Below are positions 35,587-43,353 of a DNA stretch of 64,000 nt, one piece after another (position 1 is the stretch's first letter; each line of letters starts with the position of its first letter). Source of the stretch: Streptomyces sp. NBC_01716 (lineage in GTDB: Bacteria > Actinomycetota > Actinomycetes > Streptomycetales > Streptomycetaceae); NCBI RefSeq assembly GCF_036248275.1, contig NZ_CP109181.1, positions 2,170,001 through 2,234,000 of the forward strand, read 5' to 3'. Below the pieces are notes generated by a model, which was given only the letters and a program-made list of their open reading frames with translations, did no database searches and was not told the DNA's origin. The translations under genes and the position numbers were made by a program.

Positions 35587-36429
35587 ATGAATCTCCGTAA
35601 AGCAAGCGCTGCTGCCGCCGCTGTACTGGCCCTTTCCCTGACCGCGACCGCGTGCGGCTCCGACGACAGCGACTCGGCGGGTGAGGGCGACGGTGGCGGC
35701 AAGAAGATCACCGTCGGTATCAAGTTCGACCAGCCCGGTATCGGTCTGAAGACGCCGGACGGCTCCTACACCGGCTTCGACGTCGATGTCGCGACGTACG
35801 TGGCGAAGGAACTCGGTTACGCCGAGAAGGACATCACGTGGAAGGAAACCCCGAGCGCCGACCGTGAGACCGCTCTTGAGCGCGGCGACGTCGACTTCAT
35901 CGTGGCTTCCTACTCGATCACCGACGAGCGCAAGGCGAAGGTCGACTTCGCCGGGCCGTATCTGCTGGCCCACCAGGACCTGTTGATCCGCTCCGACGAC
36001 AACATCGCCAAGGGCGCGGACCTGAACGGCAAGAAGCTCTGCTCGGTCGCGGGCTCCACCTCGGCGCAGAACGTGAGTGACGAGCTGGCTCCCAAGGCTC
36101 AGCTGAAGGAGTACGGCACGTACTCCGAGTGCATCGACGCGCTCGCCAGCGGCGCCGTCGACGCGCTGACCACGGACGACTCGATCCTCGCCGGTTACGC
36201 CTCGCAGGACCAGAACAAGGGCAAGTTCAAGCTCGCCGGTCTCAGCCTGAGCAACGAGAACTACGGCATCGGTGTCAAGAAGGGCGACACCAAGATGGTC
36301 GACGACATCAACGCGGCCCTCGAAAAGATGGTCACCGACAAGGCCTGGGACAAGGCCGTGACGGACAACTTCGGTCCGGCCGAGTACAAGAACGAGCCCG
36401 CCCCGAAGATCGGCAACATCGTCAGCTGA
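35587..36429 (+). CDS. gluB: Glutamate-binding lipoprotein
   Basis: 280 aa from ATG 35587, chosen because GAAGGA lies eight bases before it; ATG 35578 overlaps that site. Lipoprotein signal ends at LTATAC (Cys about 23). SBP_bac_3 domain: VGIKFDQPGIGLKTPDGSYTGFDVDVA, SADRETALERGDVDFIVASYSIT and ALTTDDSILAGYA. Extracellular receptor that hands glutamate to GluCD. A hairpin just after the stop separates it from gluC. Confidence 0.93.
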   Translation: MNLRKASAAAAAVLALSLTATACGSDDSDSAGEGDGGGKKITVGIKFDQPGIGLKTPDGSYTGFDVDVATYVAKELGYAEKDITWKETPSADRETALERGDVDFIVASYSITDERKAKVDFAGPYLLAHQDLLIRSDDNIAKGADLNGKKLCSVAGSTSAQNVSDELAPKAQLKEYGTYSECIDALASGAVDALTTDDSILAGYASQDQNKGKFKLAGLSLSNENYGIGVKKGDTKMVDDINAALEKMVTDKAWDKAVTDNFGPAEYKNEPAPKIGNIVS

Positions 36430-36463
36430 ATCGGCACGGCCGTCAGCTCGTACGGCGCAGATG

Positions 36464-36494
36464 TGGCGCGCCGCCCCCTGAGGGTGGCGCGCCA
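36464..36494 (+). terminator. Intra-operon hairpin between gluB and gluC
   Basis: TGGCGCGCC (36464-36472) pairs perfectly with GGCGCGCCA (36486-36494), loop 13 nt, 33 bp before the gluC GTG. It probably works as a partial terminator or 3' mRNA stabiliser so that the binding protein is made in excess over the permeases, a common design of ABC importer operons. Confidence 0.65.
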
Positions 36495-36526
36495 TGCCAT
36501 CAACAAACGCGAGAGCGCGGGAGATC

Positions 36527-37195
36527 GTGTTCGACTTTCTTGAAGGTTACGACCTGCTCGGGGCGTTCTGGGTAACGGTGCAGCTCGCCGTCTTCTCCGG
36601 AATCGGCTCCCTCATCCTGGGCACCATACTTGCCGCGATGCGGGTGAGCCCGGTTCCGCTGATGCGCGGATTCGGCACGGTGTACGTCAACGTCGTCCGG
36701 AACATTCCGCTCACCGTCATCATCGTCTTCTCCTCCCTCGGTCTCGCCGACACCTTCGGCATCACGCTGGGGGCGGCCGACGACTTCGACGCCCTGAGTT
36801 TCCGGCTGGCCATTCTCGGACTGACCGTCTATACGGCCGCGTTCGTCTGTGAGGCCATCCGGTCCGGCATCAACACGGTGCCCGTCGGGCAGGCGGAGGC
36901 CGCGCGGGCCATCGGGCTGAACTTCACCCAGGTCCTGTCGCTCATAGTCCTTCCCCAGGCGTTCCGCTCCGTCATCGGGCCCCTCACGAACGTACTGATC
37001 GCCCTGACGAAGAACACGACGGTGGCCGCGGCCATCGGTGTGGCCGAAGCCGCCCTCCTGATGAAGGAGATGATCGAGAACGAGTCGCAACTCATCCTCA
37101 TCTCGGCGATCTTCGCCTTCGGGTTCGTGGTCCTGACCCTGCCGACCGGTCTCATCCTCGGCTGGGTCGCCAAGCGAGTGGCGGTGAAGCGATGA
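36527..37195 (+). CDS. gluC: Glutamate ABC transporter permease 1
   Basis: 222 aa from GTG 36527 with GGGAG just before; the frame is open from 36494 but that would overlap the hairpin. Five hydrophobic segments; the EAA loop is EAARAIGLNFTQVLSLIVLPQAFRS (about 130-155), which docks on GluA. Forms a heterodimer channel with GluD. Its TGA overlaps the gluD ATG by 4 bp, showing translational coupling. Confidence 0.93.
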   Translation: MFDFLEGYDLLGAFWVTVQLAVFSGIGSLILGTILAAMRVSPVPLMRGFGTVYVNVVRNIPLTVIIVFSSLGLADTFGITLGAADDFDALSFRLAILGLTVYTAAFVCEAIRSGINTVPVGQAEAARAIGLNFTQVLSLIVLPQAFRSVIGPLTNVLIALTKNTTVAAAIGVAEAALLMKEMIENESQLILISAIFAFGFVVLTLPTGLILGWVAKRVAVKR

Positions 37196-38127
37196 CTTCC
37201 GTTCTATACGACGCGCCGGGCCCCAGCGCCAAGCGGCGCAACATCGTCTACACGGCGCTGTTCCTGATAGTCCTGGCCCTCGGCGTGTGGTGGGTCTACT
37301 CCGCCATGGACGACAAGGGCCAGCTGGAGTGGGCGAAGTGGCGCCCCTTCACCGAGTCCCAGGCGTGGACGACATATCTGCTGCCTGGCCTCGCCAACAC
37401 CGTCAAGGCCGCGTCGCTCGCGCTGGTCATCGCGCTGCCGCTCGGAGCTCTCTTCGGCATAGCGCGGCTCTCCGACCACCGCTGGGTCAGGATTCCGGCC
37501 GGTGGGGTCGTCGAGTTCTTCCGCGCGATCCCCGTGCTGATCCTCATGGTGTTCGCGAACCAGTTCTACGCGACGTCCACCGACATCAGTACGGAGATGC
37601 GTCCGCTGTACGCGGTCGTCACCGGCCTCGTGCTGTACAACGCGTCCGTGCTCGCGGAGGTCGTCCGCGCGGGCATCCTGTCGCTGCCCAAGGGGCAGAC
37701 GGAGGCCGCCAAGGCGATCGGTCTGCGCAAGGGCCAGACGATGCGGAGCATCCTGCTGCCGCAGTCGGTGACCGCGATGCTGCCCGCGCTCGTGAGCCAG
37801 CTCGTCGTGATCGTGAAGGACACCGCGCTCGGCGGCGCGCTGCTCAGCTTCACCGAGCTGCTCAACGCCCGGAAGACGCTCGCCGCGAACTACTCGAACG
37901 TCATCCCGAGCTTCATCGTCGTCGCGGTGATCTTCATCGTGCTGAACCTCCTGCTCACGACGTTCGCGTCCTGGCTGGAGAAGCGGCTGCGCCGGGCCAA
38001 GAGGAGCACCGGTGCGGTGCTGACCGGCGAGGCGATGCAGGACCTGACCGCCACGGGTACGCCGGAAAGCCTCTCGGACGTCCGCAAGACGGACGGCGGG
38101 GGCGGCGGGGGCGGCGCGGTTCCGTAG
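37192..38127 (+). CDS. gluD: Glutamate ABC transporter permease 2
   Basis: 311 aa, ATGA overlap with gluC. Longer than gluC because of an N-terminal segment (TM about 20-36) and a C-terminal cytoplasmic tail of about 45 residues ending in a poly-Gly run (seven to eight Gly) before AVP. EAA loop EAAKAIGLRKGQTMRSILLPQS. Last gene of the operon; a strong hairpin follows at 38186-38218. Confidence 0.93.
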   Translation: MTSVLYDAPGPSAKRRNIVYTALFLIVLALGVWWVYSAMDDKGQLEWAKWRPFTESQAWTTYLLPGLANTVKAASLALVIALPLGALFGIARLSDHRWVRIPAGGVVEFFRAIPVLILMVFANQFYATSTDISTEMRPLYAVVTGLVLYNASVLAEVVRAGILSLPKGQTEAAKAIGLRKGQTMRSILLPQSVTAMLPALVSQLVVIVKDTALGGALLSFTELLNARKTLAANYSNVIPSFIVVAVIFIVLNLLLTTFASWLEKRLRRAKRSTGAVLTGEAMQDLTATGTPESLSDVRKTDGGGGGGGAVP

Positions 38128-38185
38128 CCTTCGAAGGCCCCGGGAACGGGGCTGACGGTCCCGGAAACGGGGCCTGTGGACTGGG

Positions 38186-38218
38186 CGGAGGCAGCGGCGC
38201 GCGGCGTCGCTGCCTCCG
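38186..38218 (+). terminator. Terminator of the gluABCD operon
   Basis: Perfect 11-bp stem (CGGAGGCAGCG at 38186-38196 with CGCTGCCTCCG at 38208-38218), 11-nt loop, 58 bp after the gluD stop. Confidence 0.8.
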
Positions 38219-38323
38219 TCACTTGACGCAAGCACCCGCAGTAGGTTGCATACGTTCTGTGATCGCTCTCCGGGTTCCAACCGCCAATCGCCACCTGACC
38301 GTACGGGCCGGAGGGGTCGCGCC

Positions 38324-40033
38324 GTGGACCCGGTGATCGTCGTCGGCGCGGGCCCCGTGGGGCTCGCGCTCTCGCTGTGCCTCGCCACCCAGGGCGTTCC
38401 CGTCGTCGTGCTGGACGAGGGGGTGGGCAAGGACGATCCGCGGCCGGCCCGTACGGCGGTGCTGCGGCCCGACACGGCCGCTCTGATGGCGCGGCTGGGC
38501 TGCTCCACGCTCCGTGACGAAGGTGCCTGGTGGGTCGGTTGGCGCCAGTTGCGGCGCAAGCAGCAGATGCGGCAGCTGCCGCTCGGTGATCCGGACGAGA
38601 TGGGTGGCGCGAGCGGGGCCGGTGGTGCGGGGGCCGGTCCGGGCGGCCCCGGTGCGGGCGCCGTCGGTGACGGGGAACGTGCCGAGGCGGTCTTCCCCTC
38701 ACCGTTACACCTCCCGCAGCACGCCCTCACGCGCGGTCTCAGGGACGCCGTGGCGCGCCACGAGCACGTACGGCTGGTGACGAACAGCCGGCTCGACTCG
38801 CTGGAGCAGGACGCACGGGGCGTCACGGTGCACACGCGCGGTCCCGGGGCGACCTGGTGGCGGGGAAGCCATGTGGTGGGCTGCGACGGCGCCAGGTCGA
38901 CGGTCCGCAAGCTGCTGGGTGTGCGTTTCCCGGGCCGTACGGCGGTGGAGCGGCACGCGGTCGCCGCGCTCCGTGTCGAACTGCCCTGGCCCGGCGAGGC
39001 CGTGCTGCACCGTCAGCCCCCGTGGCGGGGCGGCGGCCAGGAGGTGTCCGCCAGGCCTCTCGCCGACGGTGTGTGGCGGCTGGACTGGCTGCTGCCCGCC
39101 CGGGGCGAGCTGGTCACGCCGGAGGCGCTGGTGACGCGGGTACGGGACACCCTGGCCGGGTGGTGCGGCGAGACGCCGCCGTACGACCTGCTCGACACCG
39201 GCGTGTACACACTGCACCACCGGCTCGCGCGGCGCTGGCGCGTCGGGAGGGCCTTCCTCGCGGGTGACGCCGCGCATCTGCTGGGCGCGCTGGGCACGCA
39301 GGGTCTCGACGAGGGGCTGCGGGACGCCGAGAACCTGGGCTGGAAACTGGCGCACGCCTGGCACCACGGGGCGTCGGAGACGCTGCTGGACAGCTACCAG
39401 GCGGAACGCAGGACCGCGGTCGCCGCCCGGCTGCGCGCGGCGGACCAGTCGCTGACGATACTTCGCGGCGGCGGAGGGCTGCGTACGTATCTGGGCAGCT
39501 CGCGCGGCCATGACGCCCTGCTCGCCGACGGGCACCTGGGGCACGGGCCGCTGGGCGCGCCCCCCGCGTACCCGCACTCCCCCCTCGCGCCTCCGTACAC
39601 CGAGGCGCACACGACAGTCGACACTCGGACAGGGGCGCCCGTCGACGACGTGCTCGTGACGGCGCCCGACGGCATGACGGTGCGGCTGCGGGACCGGCTC
39701 GGCAGAGGCAGCATGCTGGTGGTGCTGGTCGCGCCGGGGACGGGCGTGTGGGACCGGCGGCACTGGCTGACCGCGGGCGTGATGCCGCGGCTCGCCGAGG
39801 CCGTGGCGGCGCTGCCGGCACCGGCCGAGCTGCTGGTCACCGAGAGCTATCCGGGGGCGTCCGCGCACTCGGTGCTGCTCGTACGGCCCGACGGGCATCT
39901 GGTGGCGGCCTTCGGCGGCGTGCGTCCCGACGAGCTGTACGCGGCGGCGGACGCCGCACGTGGGGGTGCCCCCGAGCCCTCCCCGGCGAAGGACCGCTCC
40001 GGGCGTACCGACCGTACCGCGAACATCAATTGA
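38324..40033 (+). CDS. FAD-dependent aromatic-type monooxygenase (PHBH family)
   Basis: 569 aa from GTG 38324 with GGAGGGG seven bases before. Rossmann FAD motif VGAGPVGLAL (residues 6-15); GCDGARSTVRKLLG (DG motif) near 210; GDAAHLLGALGTQGLDEGLRDAENLGWKLA is the second FAD motif of flavoprotein monooxygenases. A Gly/Ala-rich insertion lies at about 100-120. A thioredoxin-like C-terminal domain is common in this subfamily (e.g. resorcinol and rifampicin monooxygenases). Substrate unknown: it could act on phenols or polyketides. It is monocistronic; the next promoter begins at its stop codon. Confidence 0.87.
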   Translation: MDPVIVVGAGPVGLALSLCLATQGVPVVVLDEGVGKDDPRPARTAVLRPDTAALMARLGCSTLRDEGAWWVGWRQLRRKQQMRQLPLGDPDEMGGASGAGGAGAGPGGPGAGAVGDGERAEAVFPSPLHLPQHALTRGLRDAVARHEHVRLVTNSRLDSLEQDARGVTVHTRGPGATWWRGSHVVGCDGARSTVRKLLGVRFPGRTAVERHAVAALRVELPWPGEAVLHRQPPWRGGGQEVSARPLADGVWRLDWLLPARGELVTPEALVTRVRDTLAGWCGETPPYDLLDTGVYTLHHRLARRWRVGRAFLAGDAAHLLGALGTQGLDEGLRDAENLGWKLAHAWHHGASETLLDSYQAERRTAVAARLRAADQSLTILRGGGGLRTYLGSSRGHDALLADGHLGHGPLGAPPAYPHSPLAPPYTEAHTTVDTRTGAPVDDVLVTAPDGMTVRLRDRLGRGSMLVVLVAPGTGVWDRRHWLTAGVMPRLAEAVAALPAPAELLVTESYPGASAHSVLLVRPDGHLVAAFGGVRPDELYAAADAARGGAPEPSPAKDRSGRTDRTANIN

Positions 40034-40059
40034 CCGTCGGAGTGATCACATGGTGTACT
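40030..40059 (+). promoter_or_regulatory. Promoter of the Cys leader peptide / cysteine dioxygenase operon
   Basis: TTGACC (40030-40035), 18 bp spacer, TGTACT (40054-40059). Transcription would begin 6-8 bases after the -10, at 40066-40067, exactly on the GTG of the small leader ORF. The -35 overlaps the stop codon of the upstream monooxygenase gene. Confidence 0.65.
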
Positions 40060-40066
40060 CCGGAGC

Positions 40067-40153
40067 GTGACTGACACGGATGTGCGCCTGTGGCGGAGGG
40101 TCCATATGGACCTGGTCCGCTACGCGGGCTGCGTGTGTCGTCCGTCCTGCTGA
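40067..40153 (+). CDS. Leaderless Cys-rich leader peptide (putative cysteine attenuator)
   Basis: 28-codon ORF, GTG start, TGA at 40151. The peptide has VRLWRRVHMDLVRYAG in the middle and ends CVCRPSC, so three of its last seven codons are Cys. This resembles the 'putative leader peptide' family seen before sulfur genes in Streptomyces and the leaderless polycysteine micro-ORFs shown in mycobacteria to sense cysteinyl-tRNA. The mRNA probably begins at the GTG. The cysteine dioxygenase ATG is 75 bp downstream. When cysteine is scarce, ribosomes would stall at the Cys codons and change expression of the downstream genes. Function is inferred from content and position. Confidence 0.75.
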   Translation: MTDTDVRLWRRVHMDLVRYAGCVCRPSC

Positions 40154-40228
40154 ATTCGCCCCCCTCTCGTAGCGCTCGTCGTGTCGGTACATGACGGCGC
40201 GTCTCAGCGAACTTCCAGGACGGTCCTC

Positions 40229-40822
40229 ATGTCTCCCTCTCTCGACACCCCCGCGCCCACTGCCCCGGCGTCAACCGCCGCCGCTCCCGGGGCTGTTGGT
40301 TCCCCCGCTCCGGCGCCCACGGCCTCGGCTGCTCCCTCGCAGGCCGAACTGCTGGCCTTCGTCCGGCGTACGGCGGCCGACGCCGAGCTTGTCTCCACCC
40401 TCCCCCTCGACCCCGAGGGCCGTACGTGGATCCGTCTGGACGGCCCCGCCGGCAGCGAGGCGTGGATCATCGGCTGGCCGCCCGGCACCGGGACCGGCTG
40501 GCACGACCACGGTGGCTCGTACGGCGCCTTCGCCACGGCGGGAGGAGCGCTCCAGGAGGACTCGCTGGCCGCCCGGCTGCCGACGGAGGGCTGGAAGACG
40601 CTGGAGCTGGCCGAAGGGGTCGACCGGGCACGGAAGTTGGCGAAGGGCGACGCCAGGGCGTTCGGCAGTCACCATGTGCACGAGGTGCGCAACGAGTCGG
40701 ACTCGGTGCACGCCGTTTCGGTGCACGCCTACTATCCGCCGCTGCCGTTGATGCGCCGCTACAGCCGCACCGGCGCTGTGCTCCGCCTTGAGCAGGTCGA
40801 GCGTCCGCAGGAGTGGCAGTGA
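40229..40822 (+). CDS. Cysteine dioxygenase family protein (cupin)
   Basis: 197 aa from ATG 40229 (AGGACGG before it; GTG 40181 is possible but has no site). The first ~45 residues are Pro/Ala-rich. Cupin core with metal ligands in WHDHGGSYGAF (two His) and the second motif HHVHEVRN. Cysteine dioxygenase oxidises cysteine to cysteine sulfinate using Fe(II) and O2. The next gene, a rhodanese, overlaps by 4 bp (GTGA), so the two are translationally coupled. Function is supported by the cysteine-rich leader peptide upstream. Confidence 0.85.
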   Translation: MSPSLDTPAPTAPASTAAAPGAVGSPAPAPTASAAPSQAELLAFVRRTAADAELVSTLPLDPEGRTWIRLDGPAGSEAWIIGWPPGTGTGWHDHGGSYGAFATAGGALQEDSLAARLPTEGWKTLELAEGVDRARKLAKGDARAFGSHHVHEVRNESDSVHAVSVHAYYPPLPLMRRYSRTGAVLRLEQVERPQEWQ

Positions 40823-41226
40823 GCGGCGGGCCGGGCGAGCGGCCGGCGCCGGTGGGAATCGACGAACTGCTCGACCGGGTCCGCGAGGGACTCGACCGGG
40901 TCGAACCGCGTGAGGCCTTCGCCGCCGCCGAGGACGGTGCGCTGCTGGTCGACATACGGTACGCGGAGCTGCGGGAACGCGACGGGCTGATCCCCGGTGC
41001 GCTGGTCGTGGAACGCAACGAGCTGGAATGGCGCCTCGACCCGCAGGGCAGCCACCGGGCGGCGCAGGCCACGAGCCACGATCTGCGCGTCCTGGTGATC
41101 TGCAACGAGGGCTACGCGTCGAGTCTCGCGGCGGTCTCACTGCGCCAGTTGGGACTGCACCGCGCGACGGACATCGTCGGCGGCTTCCAGGCATGGAAGG
41201 CCGAAGGCCTCCCGGTCTCGCGCTGA
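40819..41226 (+). CDS. Rhodanese-like sulfurtransferase
   Basis: 135 aa from GTG 40819, whose AGGAG (40809-40813) lies in the end of the previous gene; GTG 40813 would leave no space for it. Single rhodanese domain: LLVDIRYAELRERDGLIPGALVVERN, then the active-site loop VICNEGYASSLAA with the catalytic Cys, and VGGFQAWKAEGLPV. Six-residue loop as in single-domain rhodaneses that transfer sulfane sulfur. Coupled to cysteine dioxygenase, it likely handles sulfane sulfur or sulfite/thiosulfate from cysteine breakdown. Confidence 0.88.
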   Translation: MSGGPGERPAPVGIDELLDRVREGLDRVEPREAFAAAEDGALLVDIRYAELRERDGLIPGALVVERNELEWRLDPQGSHRAAQATSHDLRVLVICNEGYASSLAAVSLRQLGLHRATDIVGGFQAWKAEGLPVSR

Positions 41227-41329
41227 GCCGGTCGGTCGGCACCGATGGCCGGCACCGAGCGCGGCCGTTCCCGGGCCGGGTTTCGTTCCTCGTCCGTTCG
41301 GCCGCCCCGTGCTCCCGGCTCCCCGGGCC

Positions 41330-41914
41330 TCAGTAGACGCTCTCCTCGTCCAGTCCCTCCGTGTCCTCGCCCTCCGCCTCCAGCGCCTGCTTGACCACCC
41401 GCATGGCCAGGCCCTGCTGGTATCCCTTGCGGGCCAGCATGCCCGCGAGCCTGCGCACTCTCCTGTCCCGCTCCATACCGCGGGTGGAGCGGAGTCTGCG
41501 GGCGACCAGCTCCCGTGCGGTCGCCTCCTCCTGATCGGAGTCGAGCTGCCCCACCGCCTCGTCGATCAGATCGGAGTCCACCCCCTTGGTGCGCAGTTCA
41601 CGCGCCAGGGCGCGCCGGGCCAGGCCCCGGCCGTGGTGCCGGGACTCCACCCACGCGTCGGCGAACGCCGCGTCGTTGATCAGTCCCACGTCTTCGAAGC
41701 GGGAGAGGACCTCCGCCGCGACATCCGCGGGGATGTCGCGCTTCTCCAGCGCGTCCGCCAACTGCTTGCGGGTGCGAGGGGTCCCGGTGAGCAGGCGCAG
41801 ACAGATCCCCCGCGCCCGCTCAGCCGGATCCTGGGGCGGCAGCTCCTTCTCGGCCCTCGACGAGTCGGGGCTGCCGCCCGGCTGTTCAGTTCGCCGCCTC
41901 TTCGCGTAAGGCAC
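41330..41914 (-). CDS. recX: RecX, regulator of RecA
   Basis: 194 aa, GTG start 9 bp after the recA stop. RecX repeats of three-helix bundles: ICLRLLTGTPRTRKQLADALEKRDI, VGLINDAAFADAWVESR (family signature) and a third C-terminal bundle. It binds in the groove of RecA filaments and limits their activity. Cotranscribed with recA, so induced with it. Charged N-terminal extension of about 30 residues. Confidence 0.93.
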   Translation of the reverse strand: MPYAKRRRTEQPGGSPDSSRAEKELPPQDPAERARGICLRLLTGTPRTRKQLADALEKRDIPADVAAEVLSRFEDVGLINDAAFADAWVESRHHGRGLARRALARELRTKGVDSDLIDEAVGQLDSDQEEATARELVARRLRSTRGMERDRRVRRLAGMLARKGYQQGLAMRVVKQALEAEGEDTEGLDEESVY

Positions 41915-41923
41915 GACGCCGAA

Positions 41924-43063
41924 CTAGCTCTTTGCCGCCGCCGCCTTGGCCGACTTGGCCTTGGTGGCGGGAGCGGGCACCGTCTTGGCCGGGGCACCGG
42001 CCGGGGCTCCGGCGGCGGCCGAGCCACCGGCCGCGTCCGCTCCGGGCTCGGCCCCGGGCTCCTCCGGCTTGACGCCGACACCCAGCTTCTCCAGGATCTT
42101 CTTCTCGATCTCGTCGGCGAGATCGGGGTTGTCCTTGAGGAAGTTGCGGGCGTTCTCCTTGCCCTGGCCCAGCTGGTCGCCCTCGTACGTGTACCAGGCG
42201 CCGGCCTTGCGGACGAAGCCCTCCTCCACGCCCATGTCGATCAGACCGCCCTCGCGGCTGATCCCCTGGCCGTAGAGGATGTCGAACTCGGCCTGCTTGA
42301 AGGGCGGCGCGACCTTGTTCTTGACGACCTTGACGCGGGTGCGGTTGCCGACGGCGTCGGTGCCGTCCTTCAGCGTCTCGATACGACGGATGTCGAGCCG
42401 CACCGAGGCGTAGAACTTGAGCGCCCGGCCACCGGTCGTGGTTTCCGGCGAGCCGAACATCACGCCGATCTTCTCGCGGAGCTGGTTGATGAAGATGGCC
42501 GTGGTCTTGGACTGGTTGAGCGCGCTGGTGATCTTCCGGAGCGCCTGGCTCATCAGCCGCGCCTGAAGACCTACGTGCGAGTCGCCCATCTCGCCCTCGA
42601 TCTCCGCGCGCGGCACCAGGGCCGCGACGGAGTCGATGACGATGAGATCGAGCGCCCCGGAGCGGACCAGCATGTCCACGATCTCCAGGGCCTGTTCACC
42701 GTTGTCCGGCTGGGACAGCAGCAGGCTGTCGATGTCGACGCCGAGCTTCTTCGCGTACTCCGGGTCGAGGGCGTGCTCCGCGTCCACGAAGGCCACCGTG
42801 CCGCCCGCCCGCTGGGCGTTCGCCACCGCGTGCAGCGTCAGCGTCGTCTTGCCGGAGGACTCCGGCCCGTACACCTCCACCACGCGGCCACGCGGGATGC
42901 CGCCGACTCCGAGCGCGACGTCGAGTGCGGTCGACCCGGTGGGGATGACCTCGATGGGCTCGTTCGGCCGCTCGCCGAGGCGCATCACCGCGCCCTTGCC
43001 GAATTGCCGTTCAATTTGGGCGAGAGCGGCGTCCAGCGCCTTCTCGCGGTCGGATCCTGCCAT
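41924..43063 (-). CDS. recA: Recombinase RecA
   Basis: 379 aa from ATG 43063. Walker A GPESSGKT at 66-73, DSVAALVP (Walker B region), loop L1/L2 [22 protein letters not shown] and [21 protein letters not shown]. No intein. The last ~45 residues are Ala/Lys/Pro-rich, as usual in Streptomyces. Forms filaments on ssDNA for strand exchange and triggers LexA cleavage. Two damage-control elements lie upstream: a PafBC-type promoter (43107-43129) and an SOS box (43204-43217). Confidence 0.98.
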   Translation of the reverse strand: MAGSDREKALDAALAQIERQFGKGAVMRLGERPNEPIEVIPTGSTALDVALGVGGIPRGRVVEVYGPESSGKTTLTLHAVANAQRAGGTVAFVDAEHALDPEYAKKLGVDIDSLLLSQPDNGEQALEIVDMLVRSGALDLIVIDSVAALVPRAEIEGEMGDSHVGLQARLMSQALRKITSALNQSKTTAIFINQLREKIGVMFGSPETTTGGRALKFYASVRLDIRRIETLKDGTDAVGNRTRVKVVKNKVAPPFKQAEFDILYGQGISREGGLIDMGVEEGFVRKAGAWYTYEGDQLGQGKENARNFLKDNPDLADEIEKKILEKLGVGVKPEEPGAEPGADAAGGSAAAGAPAGAPAKTVPAPATKAKSAKAAAAKS

Positions 43064-43106
43064 GGGTTCCACCCGATTTGCTTGTGTCGATCGCTTCACA
43101 TCGAAG

Positions 43107-43129
43107 ACGCTATCCCCTGCCACTGACAA
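43107..43129 (-). promoter_or_regulatory. RecA-independent damage promoter (PafBC type) of recA
   Basis: Minus strand: TTGTCAGTG (43121-43129), 8 bp, TAGCGT (43107-43112), matching TTGTCRGTG-N8-TANNNT. The leader would be about 37 nt. Together with the upstream LexA box this repeats the two-promoter design of mycobacterial recA. Confidence 0.85.
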
Positions 43130-43203
43130 TGGGCCTCGACGTCCTCCCGGCCTGTGGATAACTCCCGTCTCCCGGAACCCCGGCCAACCGGCCGCACCCC
43201 ATA

Positions 43204-43217
43204 AGAACGCCTGTTCG
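43204..43217 (-). promoter_or_regulatory. LexA (SOS) box of recA
   Basis: On the minus strand CGAACAGGCGTTCT, matching CGAAC-N4-GTTC. It lies about 75 bp upstream of the damage promoter at 43107-43129 and 141 bp upstream of the recA ATG. Implies a second, LexA-controlled promoter. Confidence 0.75.
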
Positions 43218-43353
43218 ATTTTGGTGTCAAGCACCTCTCGCGGGCGCGTCGCGGAGCGGCGGGGGCGGGGTACGGGCCGGGGCGGGGTACGGGTCGCACG
43301 AGTCGAAGCCGAGGTCGGGGTCGGACGGGGCCAGGGCCGGACGGGGCGCGCGG

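Noticed and set aside
36333..36341. CACCGACAA (TTGTCGGTG on the minus strand) inside gluB
   Set aside because: It lies within coding sequence, has no -10 at the right distance and points antisense; chance match.
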